Shown here in pieces: positions 17,784-25,955 of a DNA stretch of 64,000 bases. The number at the start of each line of letters is the position of its first letter. The stretch's first letter is position 1. This DNA is from Steroidobacteraceae bacterium (GTDB lineage: Bacteria > Pseudomonadota > Gammaproteobacteria > Steroidobacterales > Steroidobacteraceae), in the NCBI GenBank assembly GCA_041395505.1, contig JAWLAG010000001.1:1488001-1552000 (forward strand), read 5' to 3'. The position numbers were made by a program, and so were the translations under genes. The notes under the pieces are model-generated. The model was given only the letters and a program-made list of their open reading frames with translations, did no database searches and was not told the DNA's origin.

Positions 17784-18788
17784 TTGTCGCACGGTCAGGT
17801 CCTTTTCATTACGTTAGCGGTGGCCGCGGTGTCGGCCGCGTTAGTCGTACGCGCCGCCAATTCACCAGCGCCTTTTGATTGGCGACTGCCGCGCGGATTT
17901 CCCGTGCCCGCCGTGCCGGCCGACAATCCCATGTCATGGAGCAAAGTTGCGTTGGGTCGGCGGCTATTCTTTGATCCGCGACTGTCCGCCGGCGGCCGCC
18001 TCAGCTGCGCCAGCTGCCATGCGCCCGAGCGCGCATTCACCGATGCGCGTGGTGTCAGTCGCGGCGCACTTGGCGATGTATTGGCCCGCAACGCCATGTC
18101 GCTCGGTAATGTGGCTTACAACGCCAGCTATGGTTGGGTGGATCCGAAATTGCGATCCCTCGAGGCGCAGATGCAGCAGCCCTTGTTCAATGAGCACCCG
18201 ATCGAGATGGGGCTGGCAGGTCGAGTCGAGGAAGTCTTGACCGTGCTGGAGACGGACTCTGATTACCCGTGGCGTTTTCGCGAAGCATTCGCGGACGATC
18301 CGCGCCCGATTTCCATGGACAACCTTGTCCGCGCGATTGCCTGTTACGAAAGGACGCTGATTACCGGCAACTCGCCATTCGACCAGTATGTATTTCGCGG
18401 CGAGCACGACGCGCTAGACCCGTCGGCCAGGCGTGGACTCGCGCTGTTCTATTCAAAACGACTCGGCTGTGCAGTGTGTCATGCCGGGTTCAATTTTACC
18501 GGTACATGGACACAAAGCGGCCGCGATCGCGCGCCACCGGCGTTCGCCGACAATGGCAGCGGCGGCGCGTATCGTGTGCCGACTTTGCGCAACGTCGCCT
18601 TGACCGCGCCCTACATGCACGACGGTCGATTCCAGACGCTCAATGCCGTGATCTCCCATTACGAGAGCTCCGCGGGACGCGGCAGGCTCAGGCGCTTCAG
18701 GCTGACAGCCACAGAACGCGATGACCTGATTGCATTCCTGAATTCGCTGACGGATGCCGTGTTCATCGAGCAGCAGTTGCGGCCTTGA
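17784..18788 (+). CDS. Di-heme cytochrome c peroxidase / MauG-family protein
   Basis: A 334-residue protein with two c-type heme sites, CASCH (about residue 75) and CAVCH (about residue 230), and the typical phrases WSKVALGRRLFFDPRLS, RNAMSLGNVAYNASYGW and PTLRNVALTAPYMHDGRF. These define the bacterial CCP/MauG family, which reduces peroxide or oxidises protein side chains in the periplasm. I place the start at a TTG (17784), since it precedes a good signal peptide (VLFITLAVAAVSAALVVRAA) and no ATG or GTG lies suitably between. It directly follows the TPR gene. Confidence 0.85.
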   Translation: MSHGQVLFITLAVAAVSAALVVRAANSPAPFDWRLPRGFPVPAVPADNPMSWSKVALGRRLFFDPRLSAGGRLSCASCHAPERAFTDARGVSRGALGDVLARNAMSLGNVAYNASYGWVDPKLRSLEAQMQQPLFNEHPIEMGLAGRVEEVLTVLETDSDYPWRFREAFADDPRPISMDNLVRAIACYERTLITGNSPFDQYVFRGEHDALDPSARRGLALFYSKRLGCAVCHAGFNFTGTWTQSGRDRAPPAFADNGSGGAYRVPTLRNVALTAPYMHDGRFQTLNAVISHYESSAGRGRLRRFRLTATERDDLIAFLNSLTDAVFIEQQLRP

Positions 18789-18803
18789 AGCGGGGTGGCA
18801 GGC

Positions 18804-20168
18804 TCAGACGCCCCGAGAGAATTTCTCTTCGTCGAGATCGTAGAAATACAGGAAGACGCCATTCAAGAGAAACATGACGGCAGGTACGATGGCAAATCCC
18901 GCGTACAAACCCCAGACGGCCGAGGCAGGTTGCGTCACCAGCGCGCCGCCCACGGTCGGCACATAGCCGACCCACTTCAGCAATACGCCCACCACAGCCA
19001 GGCCGAAGGCGAATGACGCCTTCTCGACCACTGCGATGACGCTCGACATCAGGCCTTCGCGATAAAGACCGGTGAGCTTGCGGTCGTAGGCCATGGTATC
19101 GCCCAGCATCGAAATGGACATGAGAATGATCGCGCCGGATCCGAATCCGGAGACGATACCCCTCAGCCAGATTTCCCAGGGCGCAATCCGCGCATCGGCA
19201 AGCAGCCAGCTGAGGGACCCGGCGCAGAAGAACAGTACGCCAAGCAGATAGGTGCGCCGCTTGCCGATGCGGGTGCCGAGATGAACACACAGCGGCATGA
19301 CGGCAGCGACGGTAAGGTTCAGGCTGACGGACAGGTGAATTTGCCCTGTATAGCCGACCTTTACGACGTTCAGCATATAAAGGAGTCCGGTCACTGCGAC
19401 GCTGGCGAAGGCCAGGAACTGGAATACCTTGGCGCCGACCAGCATCGCAAAGGGACGATTGCGGAATAGTTGCAGGGTTTCGCGAAAGGTAATCCGGTGA
19501 CCGGAGCCGGCCTTCGGTTCGATGGAGCGTGCATTCGCGGTACCGAGAAAGGACAGGAGCATGGCCGTGAAAATGACGAGCGCCATGACGGCTGCCATGA
19601 TGCGATACCCAAGCAGGCCGCCACCGCCCGCGGCGATGAGCGCAGCCGTTACTGCAAGCGCCAGCAGCTGGCCGATCGATATGAAAACCGTGCGATAGGA
19701 CAGGAGCCGTGTGCGTTCGTTGAAGCTGTCGCACATTTCGGATGGCATGGCCATGTACGGTACATTGAAGAGCGAATAACCGGTCGAGTAGAGAATGAGC
19801 GCTGCCCCCATGTAGGCGATCAACGCGCCGCGTGACATCTCGCCGGGCATGAACAACATCAGGAATGAAATTGCCGAGACAAATGCACCGGCGAGCAGAT
19901 AGGGTCTGCGTCGGCCCCAGCGCGAGCGCGTGCGATCGCTCATGGCGCCGATGACGATATCGGCAACGGCGTCGTAGAGCTTCGAGATCATGAGCAACAA
20001 GCCCGCGATCTCGGTTGATTGCCCGAGGACGGTGGACATGAACGCCGGAAAATACGTGGTCACGGTATTGAGCATGATCGACACGCCCACCGTGCCCACG
20101 CCAAACCCCAGGCAGGTGCCGAGACTCAGGCGCTCGCCGCGCGCGATCGGTGACGATTCACGGTTCAT
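18804..20168 (-). CDS. MFS transporter of the GPH (melibiose-carrier-like) family
   Basis: A 454-residue membrane protein with about twelve helices. The N-terminal motif ISKLYDAVADIVIGAMSDRT followed by RSRWGRRRPYLL is the glycoside-pentoside-hexuronide:cation symporter signature (MelB type). In marine and soil proteobacteria, GPH proteins beside hydrolases often carry aromatic or terpenoid-like acids rather than sugars, so the substrate is open. The start overlaps the stop of the alpha/beta hydrolase gene (ATGA), making a coupled two-gene operon with it. Confidence 0.88.
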   Translation of the reverse strand: MNRESSPIARGERLSLGTCLGFGVGTVGVSIMLNTVTTYFPAFMSTVLGQSTEIAGLLLMISKLYDAVADIVIGAMSDRTRSRWGRRRPYLLAGAFVSAISFLMLFMPGEMSRGALIAYMGAALILYSTGYSLFNVPYMAMPSEMCDSFNERTRLLSYRTVFISIGQLLALAVTAALIAAGGGGLLGYRIMAAVMALVIFTAMLLSFLGTANARSIEPKAGSGHRITFRETLQLFRNRPFAMLVGAKVFQFLAFASVAVTGLLYMLNVVKVGYTGQIHLSVSLNLTVAAVMPLCVHLGTRIGKRRTYLLGVLFFCAGSLSWLLADARIAPWEIWLRGIVSGFGSGAIILMSISMLGDTMAYDRKLTGLYREGLMSSVIAVVEKASFAFGLAVVGVLLKWVGYVPTVGGALVTQPASAVWGLYAGFAIVPAVMFLLNGVFLYFYDLDEEKFSRGV

Positions 20169-21034
20169 TCGGCTGCCAGCAGAAATTCAGTGATGGCGGT
20201 CGCTTTGGCGCGCTCGCCGCCGCCAATGGCGGCGACGTGCGAATCGCGCAACAACCCGGCGGCTTTGTCGATGGCCGCGTTCAGCACAGGTAATTCGCTG
20301 TCCGGCTTGAGCAAGAGTACCGGCGCCTGAATCATCGGCATGCGCGCATAGGCTCGATACTCGAACGCGGCGATATAGGGCAGGGCATACGTATCCATGG
20401 CCTTCAGGACATCGATCGTGGCTCGATGCAGCACTTCGGCGGACGGAATCGCCGCTGCCAGTCGGTGTGCGGGATCACGCATGAACCAGGGAAAATGCAA
20501 TGCCTGGTCGCGTACGAAGTTGAATGCCCAGATGAATTGCCGGCCGTAGTCATCGGGTGCGACCTGCGGTGCGTAGTTGTCGATGACCAGCTGGCGCATG
20601 TCGTCGTCGTATTCGATGATACCGTCGAGAACCACGCGGCGAACGCGCGCCGGACAGGACGCTGACAGCTCACAGGCGATGCGCGCACCCGTGTGCGCGC
20701 CATAGACATCGACGCGATCGATTCCGAGTGCATCGAGCGTGCGCTGCATGCTGTCGGCGAAATAGGCGATATCGGGGCGATCCGCGGCCGGTGCTGCAGA
20801 GTCGCCGTTGCCCAGGGTATCCGGCGCAATCATCGTGCTTTTCAGACCGGCCGATCGCAATGCCCGCATCAGCCCCTGCATGAAGTACGACGAGGTCGGC
20901 GATGCGTGCAGCATCAATATTGGAATATCGGCACTCGCAATCGCCCCGGCGGCGGGTGCCAGTCGTCGCAAATGCAGCTGGCCTTCGCGAAGATTGACGA
21001 AGGCGCGCTCGATCTGCGCTTCTTTGGCGGTCAT
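20165..21034 (-). CDS. Alpha/beta-hydrolase-fold protein with histidine at the nucleophile elbow (paralogue of 47964-48833)
   Basis: A 289-residue alpha/beta-fold protein, starting at the ATG at 21034. The oxyanion strand reads PILMLHASPTSS and the elbow reads VYGAHTGARIACELS, so residue 114, normally Ser, Asp or Cys, is His. The strand-7 acid may be Asp in LLKPDSELPV, but I see no His at the usual place near the end (AAIGGGERAKA). A same-length paralogue at 47964 shares the elbow and the phrase IERAF..L..GQ.H.RR, so this is a conserved subtype, not a random mutation. It may be a hydrolase with altered chemistry or a non-hydrolytic member. It is coupled to the GPH transporter and divergent from the M24 peptidase operon. 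Confidence 0.8.
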   Translation of the reverse strand: MTAKEAQIERAFVNLREGQLHLRRLAPAAGAIASADIPILMLHASPTSSYFMQGLMRALRSAGLKSTMIAPDTLGNGDSAAPAADRPDIAYFADSMQRTLDALGIDRVDVYGAHTGARIACELSASCPARVRRVVLDGIIEYDDDMRQLVIDNYAPQVAPDDYGRQFIWAFNFVRDQALHFPWFMRDPAHRLAAAIPSAEVLHRATIDVLKAMDTYALPYIAAFEYRAYARMPMIQAPVLLLKPDSELPVLNAAIDKAAGLLRDSHVAAIGGGERAKATAITEFLLAAE

Positions 21035-21081
21035 CGCATCGAACAATAGTGTGCGCAGGTCATTTCGTCTATGGTTGCCGC

Positions 21082-22425
21082 ATGCGAGCTCCACTGCCCG
21101 ATGCAACGTCAGACGCTGTGGCTTCGGCAGACGCCGACTTGCGCGCGGCTCTTCGCCAGCGTGGACCCATGAACCTGGCCCATGCGCTCGAGGTGATGGA
21201 GCGGTACGGACTCGACGGCCTGGTGCTCGGCGAGCCCGTCAATGTGTATCACCTGCTCGGCTACTGGCCGCAGCTCGCCAGGACGCGCGTCGGTCAGCCA
21301 CCGACCACCTTCGCACTGCTGACGCGCGCCGCTCACCCCGTTCCGGCGCTGGTGGCGTCGCGATTCATCTATTACTACACCTATGCCGATGGCGGCTACC
21401 CGGCAGACCGCCCCGTTTATCTCTACCGCGAGCCAGGTGATGCGGCCATCGATGATTTTCGCGACGACGCCGGCATTGCGCGCAATGCCGATGCAATGGA
21501 GTTCCCGGATCTGCACCGCGAGCCGCTGTCGACTACGGAAACCCGACGTCGTTCTGCGCTCGACGCCGCGACCAGCGCCCGGCGCGGCGATGTCGATGCG
21601 GGCGCCGCCCTGGTGCGCGCGATGCGTGATCTGGGTCTTTGGCGCGGGCGGGTGGCCTATGACCATCCGGTCATCGCCGCCGTGTGTACGCGTCACGATC
21701 GACCTGGCGAGCTCGTGCCTGGCGACAACGTCCTGCGCTGGATACGACTCGTCAAGTCGCCGCTCGAGATCATGCTGCTACGCCGTGCAGCCGCCGCGAA
21801 CGCCGCCGCGATTCATGAACTTGGGCGCTACGTTCGCGCCGGCGCAACGCATGCGGAGCTGCAACAAGGCTTTGCCGTCGAAGCAGCGCGGCGTGGCAAC
21901 CAGGCGGTTTTTCTGAATGTCGATCGCGTGTCCTCCGAGTTGTCGCAGGAACGCATTGTCGATGGACAGGTATTGTTCATCGACGGAGTCAGTCATTTCG
22001 CCCATTATCACGGCGACTACGCGCGCACGGTCGTCGTGGGCGAGCCGGCTGCAGCGGCACGGTCGGCCACGCGCGCCGTTACCCATGCCTGGCGCGCCAT
22101 TCGAGAACAATTGCGCCCCGGACTGCGCTACTCGCAAATCGTGCGCTTGGGGCAGGATGCGTTGCGCAAGGGTGGCTTCGATGTGGCCGTGGGATTTGGC
22201 CCGCACTCAGTCGGTCTCATGCACACCGATGAGCCGGGCGATCTTGCCGGCGGTTTCCATCGCAAACTCGACCTCGAGCTGCGCGAGAACATGGTTTTGA
22301 GCGTCGATTGCCCGGTCATGAACACCGGCATCGGTGGCTCAGCGCATATCGAGGATCTCATGCTGATCACGGCGAACGGCGCGGAGCCGCTACATGTGCC
22401 TGGCGAAGCCGTGATTATCGCATGA
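21082..22425 (+). CDS. M24-family metallopeptidase-like protein (Xaa-Pro/creatinase/DoeA type)
   Basis: A 447-residue pita-bread enzyme. The N-terminal creatinase-like domain (VMERYGLDGLVLGEPVNVYH) leads to a C-terminal M24 domain. Metal ligands by position: Asp and Asp in FIDGVSHFAHYHGDYARTV, His in GFGPHSVGLMHTDEP, and Glu in SAHIEDLML. The fourth ligand site, usually Glu in a TxEPG phrase, reads SVDCPV, so Asp replaces Glu. Members of this family cleave Xaa-Pro, creatine or ectoine-like amide bonds. The stop overlaps the start of the next hydrolase (ATGA), so this is the first gene of a coupled three-gene operon. I chose the ATG at 21082, 47 bases from the divergent gene. Confidence 0.82.
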   Translation: MRAPLPDATSDAVASADADLRAALRQRGPMNLAHALEVMERYGLDGLVLGEPVNVYHLLGYWPQLARTRVGQPPTTFALLTRAAHPVPALVASRFIYYYTYADGGYPADRPVYLYREPGDAAIDDFRDDAGIARNADAMEFPDLHREPLSTTETRRRSALDAATSARRGDVDAGAALVRAMRDLGLWRGRVAYDHPVIAAVCTRHDRPGELVPGDNVLRWIRLVKSPLEIMLLRRAAAANAAAIHELGRYVRAGATHAELQQGFAVEAARRGNQAVFLNVDRVSSELSQERIVDGQVLFIDGVSHFAHYHGDYARTVVVGEPAAAARSATRAVTHAWRAIREQLRPGLRYSQIVRLGQDALRKGGFDVAVGFGPHSVGLMHTDEPGDLAGGFHRKLDLELRENMVLSVDCPVMNTGIGGSAHIEDLMLITANGAEPLHVPGEAVIIA

Positions 22426-23402
22426 GCGTGCACGGGCGCCGGATATTGGGCATGCTGCTCGCGGTCGTGGCGATCATCGCAATCGCCCTCGCAATTGCCA
22501 TGACCATGCCGAAGCGGTGGTGGTCAACGGATTATGCCGAAGTCCGGGCACGCTGGGCGCAACCTCCTTCGACTTTCGTCGGTGTCGATGGCGTCGATCT
22601 GCATGTGCGGGACGAAGGGCAGGGTCCGGTGGTTGTGATGCTCCACGGCAGCATCCTGAACCTGCACGAATGGGACCTCGTTGCCGAGCGACTGGTCGGG
22701 AAATTTCGGGTGGTGAGGTTCGACTGGCCGCCCTATGGCGTATCGGGACCCGATCCATCCGGCATCTACACCACCGCGCGCGCGGCTGACCTGATGGCAG
22801 GACTCATCGAGCGCCTTGAGCTTGGCAAATTCTTCCTCGTCGCCACCTCAAACGGCGTCAATATCGCGCTCGACTACAATGCGCGCTATCCAGGTCGGGT
22901 CCGGGCGATGGCGTTGTCGGTATTGCCACTCGAACGGCCGAGCCAGACGCGCAAAGTCGACTGGCGGATCCGCAAACTCATGTGGTTTCACGCCGCGTTT
23001 GCACCCGACAATCATTCGAAGTACTGGTATCGACTCATCCTCGAGGACACGACACCAGCGGATTTCGTGCCACCTGATGATCTGGTTCAGATGATGTACG
23101 ACATGAACAACCTGCCGGGTGCTTCACAGCATCAACGGGATTTCATCGCATCGAATGTCCGCCTGTTCCAGTCGAGCGATGTCGGTGCGCTGGCCGGGAA
23201 GGTCGACGTCCCGGTGTTGATTCAATGGTGCGACCAGGACACGGTAATTTCGCAGTCCGCCGAACGTACCGTGTCGCGTTTCACTCGTGCGCCGGTCACG
23301 CTTGTTCGTTATCCGCAGTTCGGGCACTTTCCGATGTGGGAAGATCCGGACCTGTTTACACGCGATCTCGCAGTATTTCTTTCGCAACAGGACGCACAAT
23401 GA
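22422..23402 (+). CDS. Membrane-anchored alpha/beta hydrolase
   Basis: A 326-residue protein with an N-terminal hydrophobic anchor (ILGMLLAVVAIIAIALAIAM) placing the enzyme at the periplasmic side of the inner membrane. The fold motifs are VVVMLHGSILNLHEWD (oxyanion), VATSNGVNIALDY (nucleophile Ser, with the first Gly of GxSxG replaced by Ala), IQWCDQDTVI (acid) and PQFGHFPMWE (His). The complete Ser-Asp-His triad separates it from the HTG-type paralogues nearby. It overlaps the M24 gene before and the amidohydrolase gene after by four bases each, so the three products are made together. Confidence 0.87.
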   Translation: MSVHGRRILGMLLAVVAIIAIALAIAMTMPKRWWSTDYAEVRARWAQPPSTFVGVDGVDLHVRDEGQGPVVVMLHGSILNLHEWDLVAERLVGKFRVVRFDWPPYGVSGPDPSGIYTTARAADLMAGLIERLELGKFFLVATSNGVNIALDYNARYPGRVRAMALSVLPLERPSQTRKVDWRIRKLMWFHAAFAPDNHSKYWYRLILEDTTPADFVPPDDLVQMMYDMNNLPGASQHQRDFIASNVRLFQSSDVGALAGKVDVPVLIQWCDQDTVISQSAERTVSRFTRAPVTLVRYPQFGHFPMWEDPDLFTRDLAVFLSQQDAQ

Positions 23403-24484
23403 CCAAACGCATCATCGATGCCGATACGCATGTAATCGAAACCGCACCGATCTGGGAACACCTGACTGAGAGCGAGCGCGTGCATCGCCCGCAACCGGTC
23501 GAGCTCGATGCCGGCATAATCGTGCCGCCCATCCAGATGCCGATGAAATCCGTGTGGATCATCGATGGTCAACTCTATGCGCGCACGAACCTCGACCTGA
23601 TCGAGGAATTGTCCAAGGGGCAAATCAAGCCGGGTGCGCTCGCGATGACCGATCCGGCGGAGCGGCTCAAGGCAATGGATCGGCAGGGAGTCGATGTGCA
23701 TGTCATTTTTCCGAGCCTGTTCCTTGCACTTGCGCCCGAGTCACCGGCGGTCGAGCTGGCCCTCAGCCGTGCCTACAATCGTTTCCTTGCGGATCGTTGC
23801 TCGGGTAGCGGTGGTCGGCTGCGCTGGGTCATGCACCCGGCAGTCAACAACATGGACGAAACCCTGAAGGATATCGCCTGGGCCCGGCGAAATGGCGCCG
23901 TCGGTGTGCACCTGCGCGGCCTCGAAGGCGATCGACCGATCGATCATCCCGACTTTCATCGAGTGTTTGAAGTCGCACAGGATCTCGACATGCCGATCTG
24001 CGTGCACATCGGGCACGCGAGTCCCGCATTCAGGCGAATTCGCCGCAATACAGAGGACAAGCCTTCCAGGTATCACATGTCGGTGCCGACGCTGATGGCC
24101 TTCACTGCGCTTGCGATGAGCGATATTGCAACGCGCTTTCCGCGCCTGCGCTTCGGCTTCTTTGAAGTGGGGTCCTCCTGGTTGACTTATATCGTCGCTC
24201 AGGCGCACAAGGTGCGCGATGATCGCGATCGCAAGGCTTACACGCGATCGGTGCTGCGCGAACGCAACTTCTTCGTCACCTGCGAGGAGCACGAGGAGCT
24301 GCCACTGATTCTGCAATACGCTGGCGATGACCGACTGGTGATCGGTAGCGATTTTGGCCATCCGGGCGATGTCGATGATTCGATATTCGTGCAACGCAAG
24401 CTTCGCGACCGCGCCGACATCAGCGAAAATCAGAAGACTCGCATTCTGAGCGATAATGCAGAGGCGCTATTCGGGCCTGGCTGA
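23399..24484 (+). CDS. Amidohydrolase-family (ACMSD/decarboxylase-like) metalloenzyme
   Basis: A 361-residue TIM-barrel protein of the amidohydrolase-2 group. It has the N-terminal DADTHVIE motif, a mid HIGHASPAFRR histidine pair, and GSDFGHPGDVDD near the C-terminus with the metal-binding Asp. This group includes ACMSD and other non-oxidative decarboxylases and hydrolases acting on aromatic or lactone acids. The ATG at 23399 overlaps the hydrolase stop. As the last gene of the M24/hydrolase/amidohydrolase operon, it suggests stepwise breakdown of an amide- or ester-containing compound. Confidence 0.87.
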   Translation: MTKRIIDADTHVIETAPIWEHLTESERVHRPQPVELDAGIIVPPIQMPMKSVWIIDGQLYARTNLDLIEELSKGQIKPGALAMTDPAERLKAMDRQGVDVHVIFPSLFLALAPESPAVELALSRAYNRFLADRCSGSGGRLRWVMHPAVNNMDETLKDIAWARRNGAVGVHLRGLEGDRPIDHPDFHRVFEVAQDLDMPICVHIGHASPAFRRIRRNTEDKPSRYHMSVPTLMAFTALAMSDIATRFPRLRFGFFEVGSSWLTYIVAQAHKVRDDRDRKAYTRSVLRERNFFVTCEEHEELPLILQYAGDDRLVIGSDFGHPGDVDDSIFVQRKLRDRADISENQKTRILSDNAEALFGPG

Positions 24485-24507
24485 GGGGTGCCGCTCCCGC
24501 GTTCGTC

Positions 24508-25170
24508 CTAAAGGCCGACAATTCTCGCCAGCGACTGCCGAATCCAGCCATCGAAACGAAGTGGCGATTCGAGGTAGGCGAGGCACAGGCATTCTCCGTC
24601 AGCGGCTACCACCGGACGGTGAGTGACTTCCTGGTTGGTTTCATCGAAGTCCCCTGCAACGAACGTTGCACGGCCATCGTCAAATCGACCGCTCAGCACC
24701 TGCGTGAGTTCCATCGCGCCATGTGAGTGCCGAGGCAGGCTCTTGCCAGGCGCGATGCGCAGCAGGAAGGTTTTGCCGTTGCTCGAATGCGGCAGTGCAA
24801 TGCGACTGTAGCGTATGCCTGCGGCGATCCAGCGCCAGCGGCCGATGGTGCAGCCGCGCAAAGCGCGCGATTCGGTGAGCGGGCCGACGTGAGGCATCGG
24901 GCGCGCTGGCTGCCAGGTGTCGGATTCGACGACCGGTCGCGTGCGAGGTGCAGTTGCGCGTGTCAGCGTATGCTCGAGCGAAGCGCTGCCCATTGCGACG
25001 GGTTCGATCTCATCCAGGCAGACGCCACCCGTCGCGAGCAAAACCTGCACACGCTCTCGGCAATTCTGGCATCCGTCGCAGTGTACCGAGAGCACCAGGC
25101 CTGCCGCGGGATCGAGGTGACCGGCCGCCCAGGACTGCAATAGCTCATCGTTCGGATGGTGGTTGATCAT
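24508..25170 (-). CDS. chrR: ChrR-type zinc/cupin anti-sigma factor
   Basis: A 220-residue protein that matches Rhodobacter ChrR in both halves. The N-terminal zinc site is His5, His30, Cys34 and Cys37 (SVHCDGCQNC), the same spacing as the sigma-binding site of ChrR. The C-terminal cupin has its metal ligands at His148, His150, Glu154 (RHSHGAMELTQVLSGRF) and His184. In Rhodobacter, ChrR holds RpoE inactive until singlet oxygen, and the cupin is needed for the response. It overlaps the rpoE stop by four bases, so sigma and anti-sigma are co-translated. The convergent amidohydrolase gene ends 23 bases away. Confidence 0.92.
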   Translation of the reverse strand: MINHHPNDELLQSWAAGHLDPAAGLVLSVHCDGCQNCRERVQVLLATGGVCLDEIEPVAMGSASLEHTLTRATAPRTRPVVESDTWQPARPMPHVGPLTESRALRGCTIGRWRWIAAGIRYSRIALPHSSNGKTFLLRIAPGKSLPRHSHGAMELTQVLSGRFDDGRATFVAGDFDETNQEVTHRPVVAADGECLCLAYLESPLRFDGWIRQSLARIVGL

Positions 25171-25751
25171 AATTCCTTGTCTTGAAGATGTTGACGCAGT
25201 GCGGCGATGGCAAGACGAATGCGCGATTTGACCGTACCGAGCGGAATGCGCAGTGTCGCGGCGATTTGTCGCTGCGGCTGATCGTCGAAATAGGCAAGAC
25301 GGACGATCTCCTGCTGCTGTGGTGACAATGCCGACAGGGCCCGTCTCACATGTTGGATACCCTGCGCCGTATGCACCGGATCAGCCGACGATTCCACCGG
25401 CAGATCGATTTCCGGCAGATCCAGAAGCCACGAACCGCGGCGTGACGCAGCGTCGCGGCGGCACTGATCGACCCAGAGGTTACGCGCGATGGTGTAAATC
25501 CAGGTGATCACCGCAGCGCGCTGTGGATCGAACGACGCAGCTCGACGCCACACCGTGGCCATGGCCTCCTGGGCGAGATCTTCCGCCTGATCGCCGCTCG
25601 CACCGCAGCGAAGCAGATACGCCTTGACGCGGGGCGCAAAATGCCCGAACAACGATGCAAATGCACCGTGGTCGGACTGGTGCGCTACAGCCCGCACGGC
25701 CTGTGCCCATGCATCGGTCGCTGTCGATTCCCGTGCGGGCAAACGGTTCAC
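25167..25751 (-). CDS. rpoE: ECF sigma factor of the RpoE/ChrR (singlet-oxygen) type
   Basis: A 194-residue sigma factor if started at the GTG at 25751. An ATG at 25829 is also in frame but lies right at the expected transcript start, so I prefer the GTG. Region 2 includes GDQAEDLAQEAMATVW and VITWIYTIARNLWVDQCRR. Region 4 includes LSPQQQEIVRLAYFDDQPQRQIAATL and GTVKSRIRLAIAALR. Pairing with ChrR identifies the group. It should recognise TGATCC-type promoters, and one such promoter reads into this gene and another into the lipid operon opposite. That predicts autoregulation and control of the lipid genes. Confidence 0.88.
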   Translation of the reverse strand: MNRLPARESTATDAWAQAVRAVAHQSDHGAFASLFGHFAPRVKAYLLRCGASGDQAEDLAQEAMATVWRRAASFDPQRAAVITWIYTIARNLWVDQCRRDAASRRGSWLLDLPEIDLPVESSADPVHTAQGIQHVRRALSALSPQQQEIVRLAYFDDQPQRQIAATLRIPLGTVKSRIRLAIAALRQHLQDKEL

Positions 25752-25769
25752 GGTGAGAGCAGGCCTGCG

Positions 25770-25790
25770 CCGCCGCCACGATGGCGGCGG
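25770..25790 (-). other. Leader hairpin before rpoE
   Basis: CCGCCGCCA and TGGCGGCGG form a perfect nine-base stem with a three-base loop, between the predicted rpoE transcript start (about 25827) and the GTG at 25751. It could mask or pause translation of the sigma factor. If the longer ATG start were used, it would be coding sequence instead. Confidence 0.4.
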
Positions 25791-25833
25791 TCCGGGAATA
25801 TGCACGCGCAGGGCCAAAGATCCATGCATACCC

Positions 25834-25863
25834 ATTGTACGGCCAGCGCAGGGTTTCGGATCA
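25834..25863 (-). promoter_or_regulatory. Predicted sigma-E (TGATCC-type) promoter of rpoE-chrR
   Basis: Read on the minus strand, TGATCC (25863-25858) is followed after 18 bases by TACAAT (25839-25834). TGATCC with a TA-rich -10 about 18 bases on is the Rhodobacter RpoE promoter pattern. It points at rpoE-chrR and gives autoregulation. Confidence 0.7.
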
Positions 25864-25873
25864 CTGATGCGGG

Positions 25874-25902
25874 TGATCCAATCGCGCCGCGCTGCGTATA
25901 AC
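25874..25902 (+). promoter_or_regulatory. Predicted sigma-E (TGATCC-type) promoter of the lipid operon
   Basis: TGATCC (25874-25879) is followed after 17 bases by TATAAC (25897-25902). The expected transcript start is near 25909, 47 bases before the ATG of the Cfa-like gene. It stands back to back with the rpoE promoter; the two -35 elements are 10 bases apart. Confidence 0.72.
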
Positions 25903-25955
25903 CACAAAACCCTGTTGCAACCGGCGTGGCGGGGCGGTTTCGAGAGGTCTTTGAC

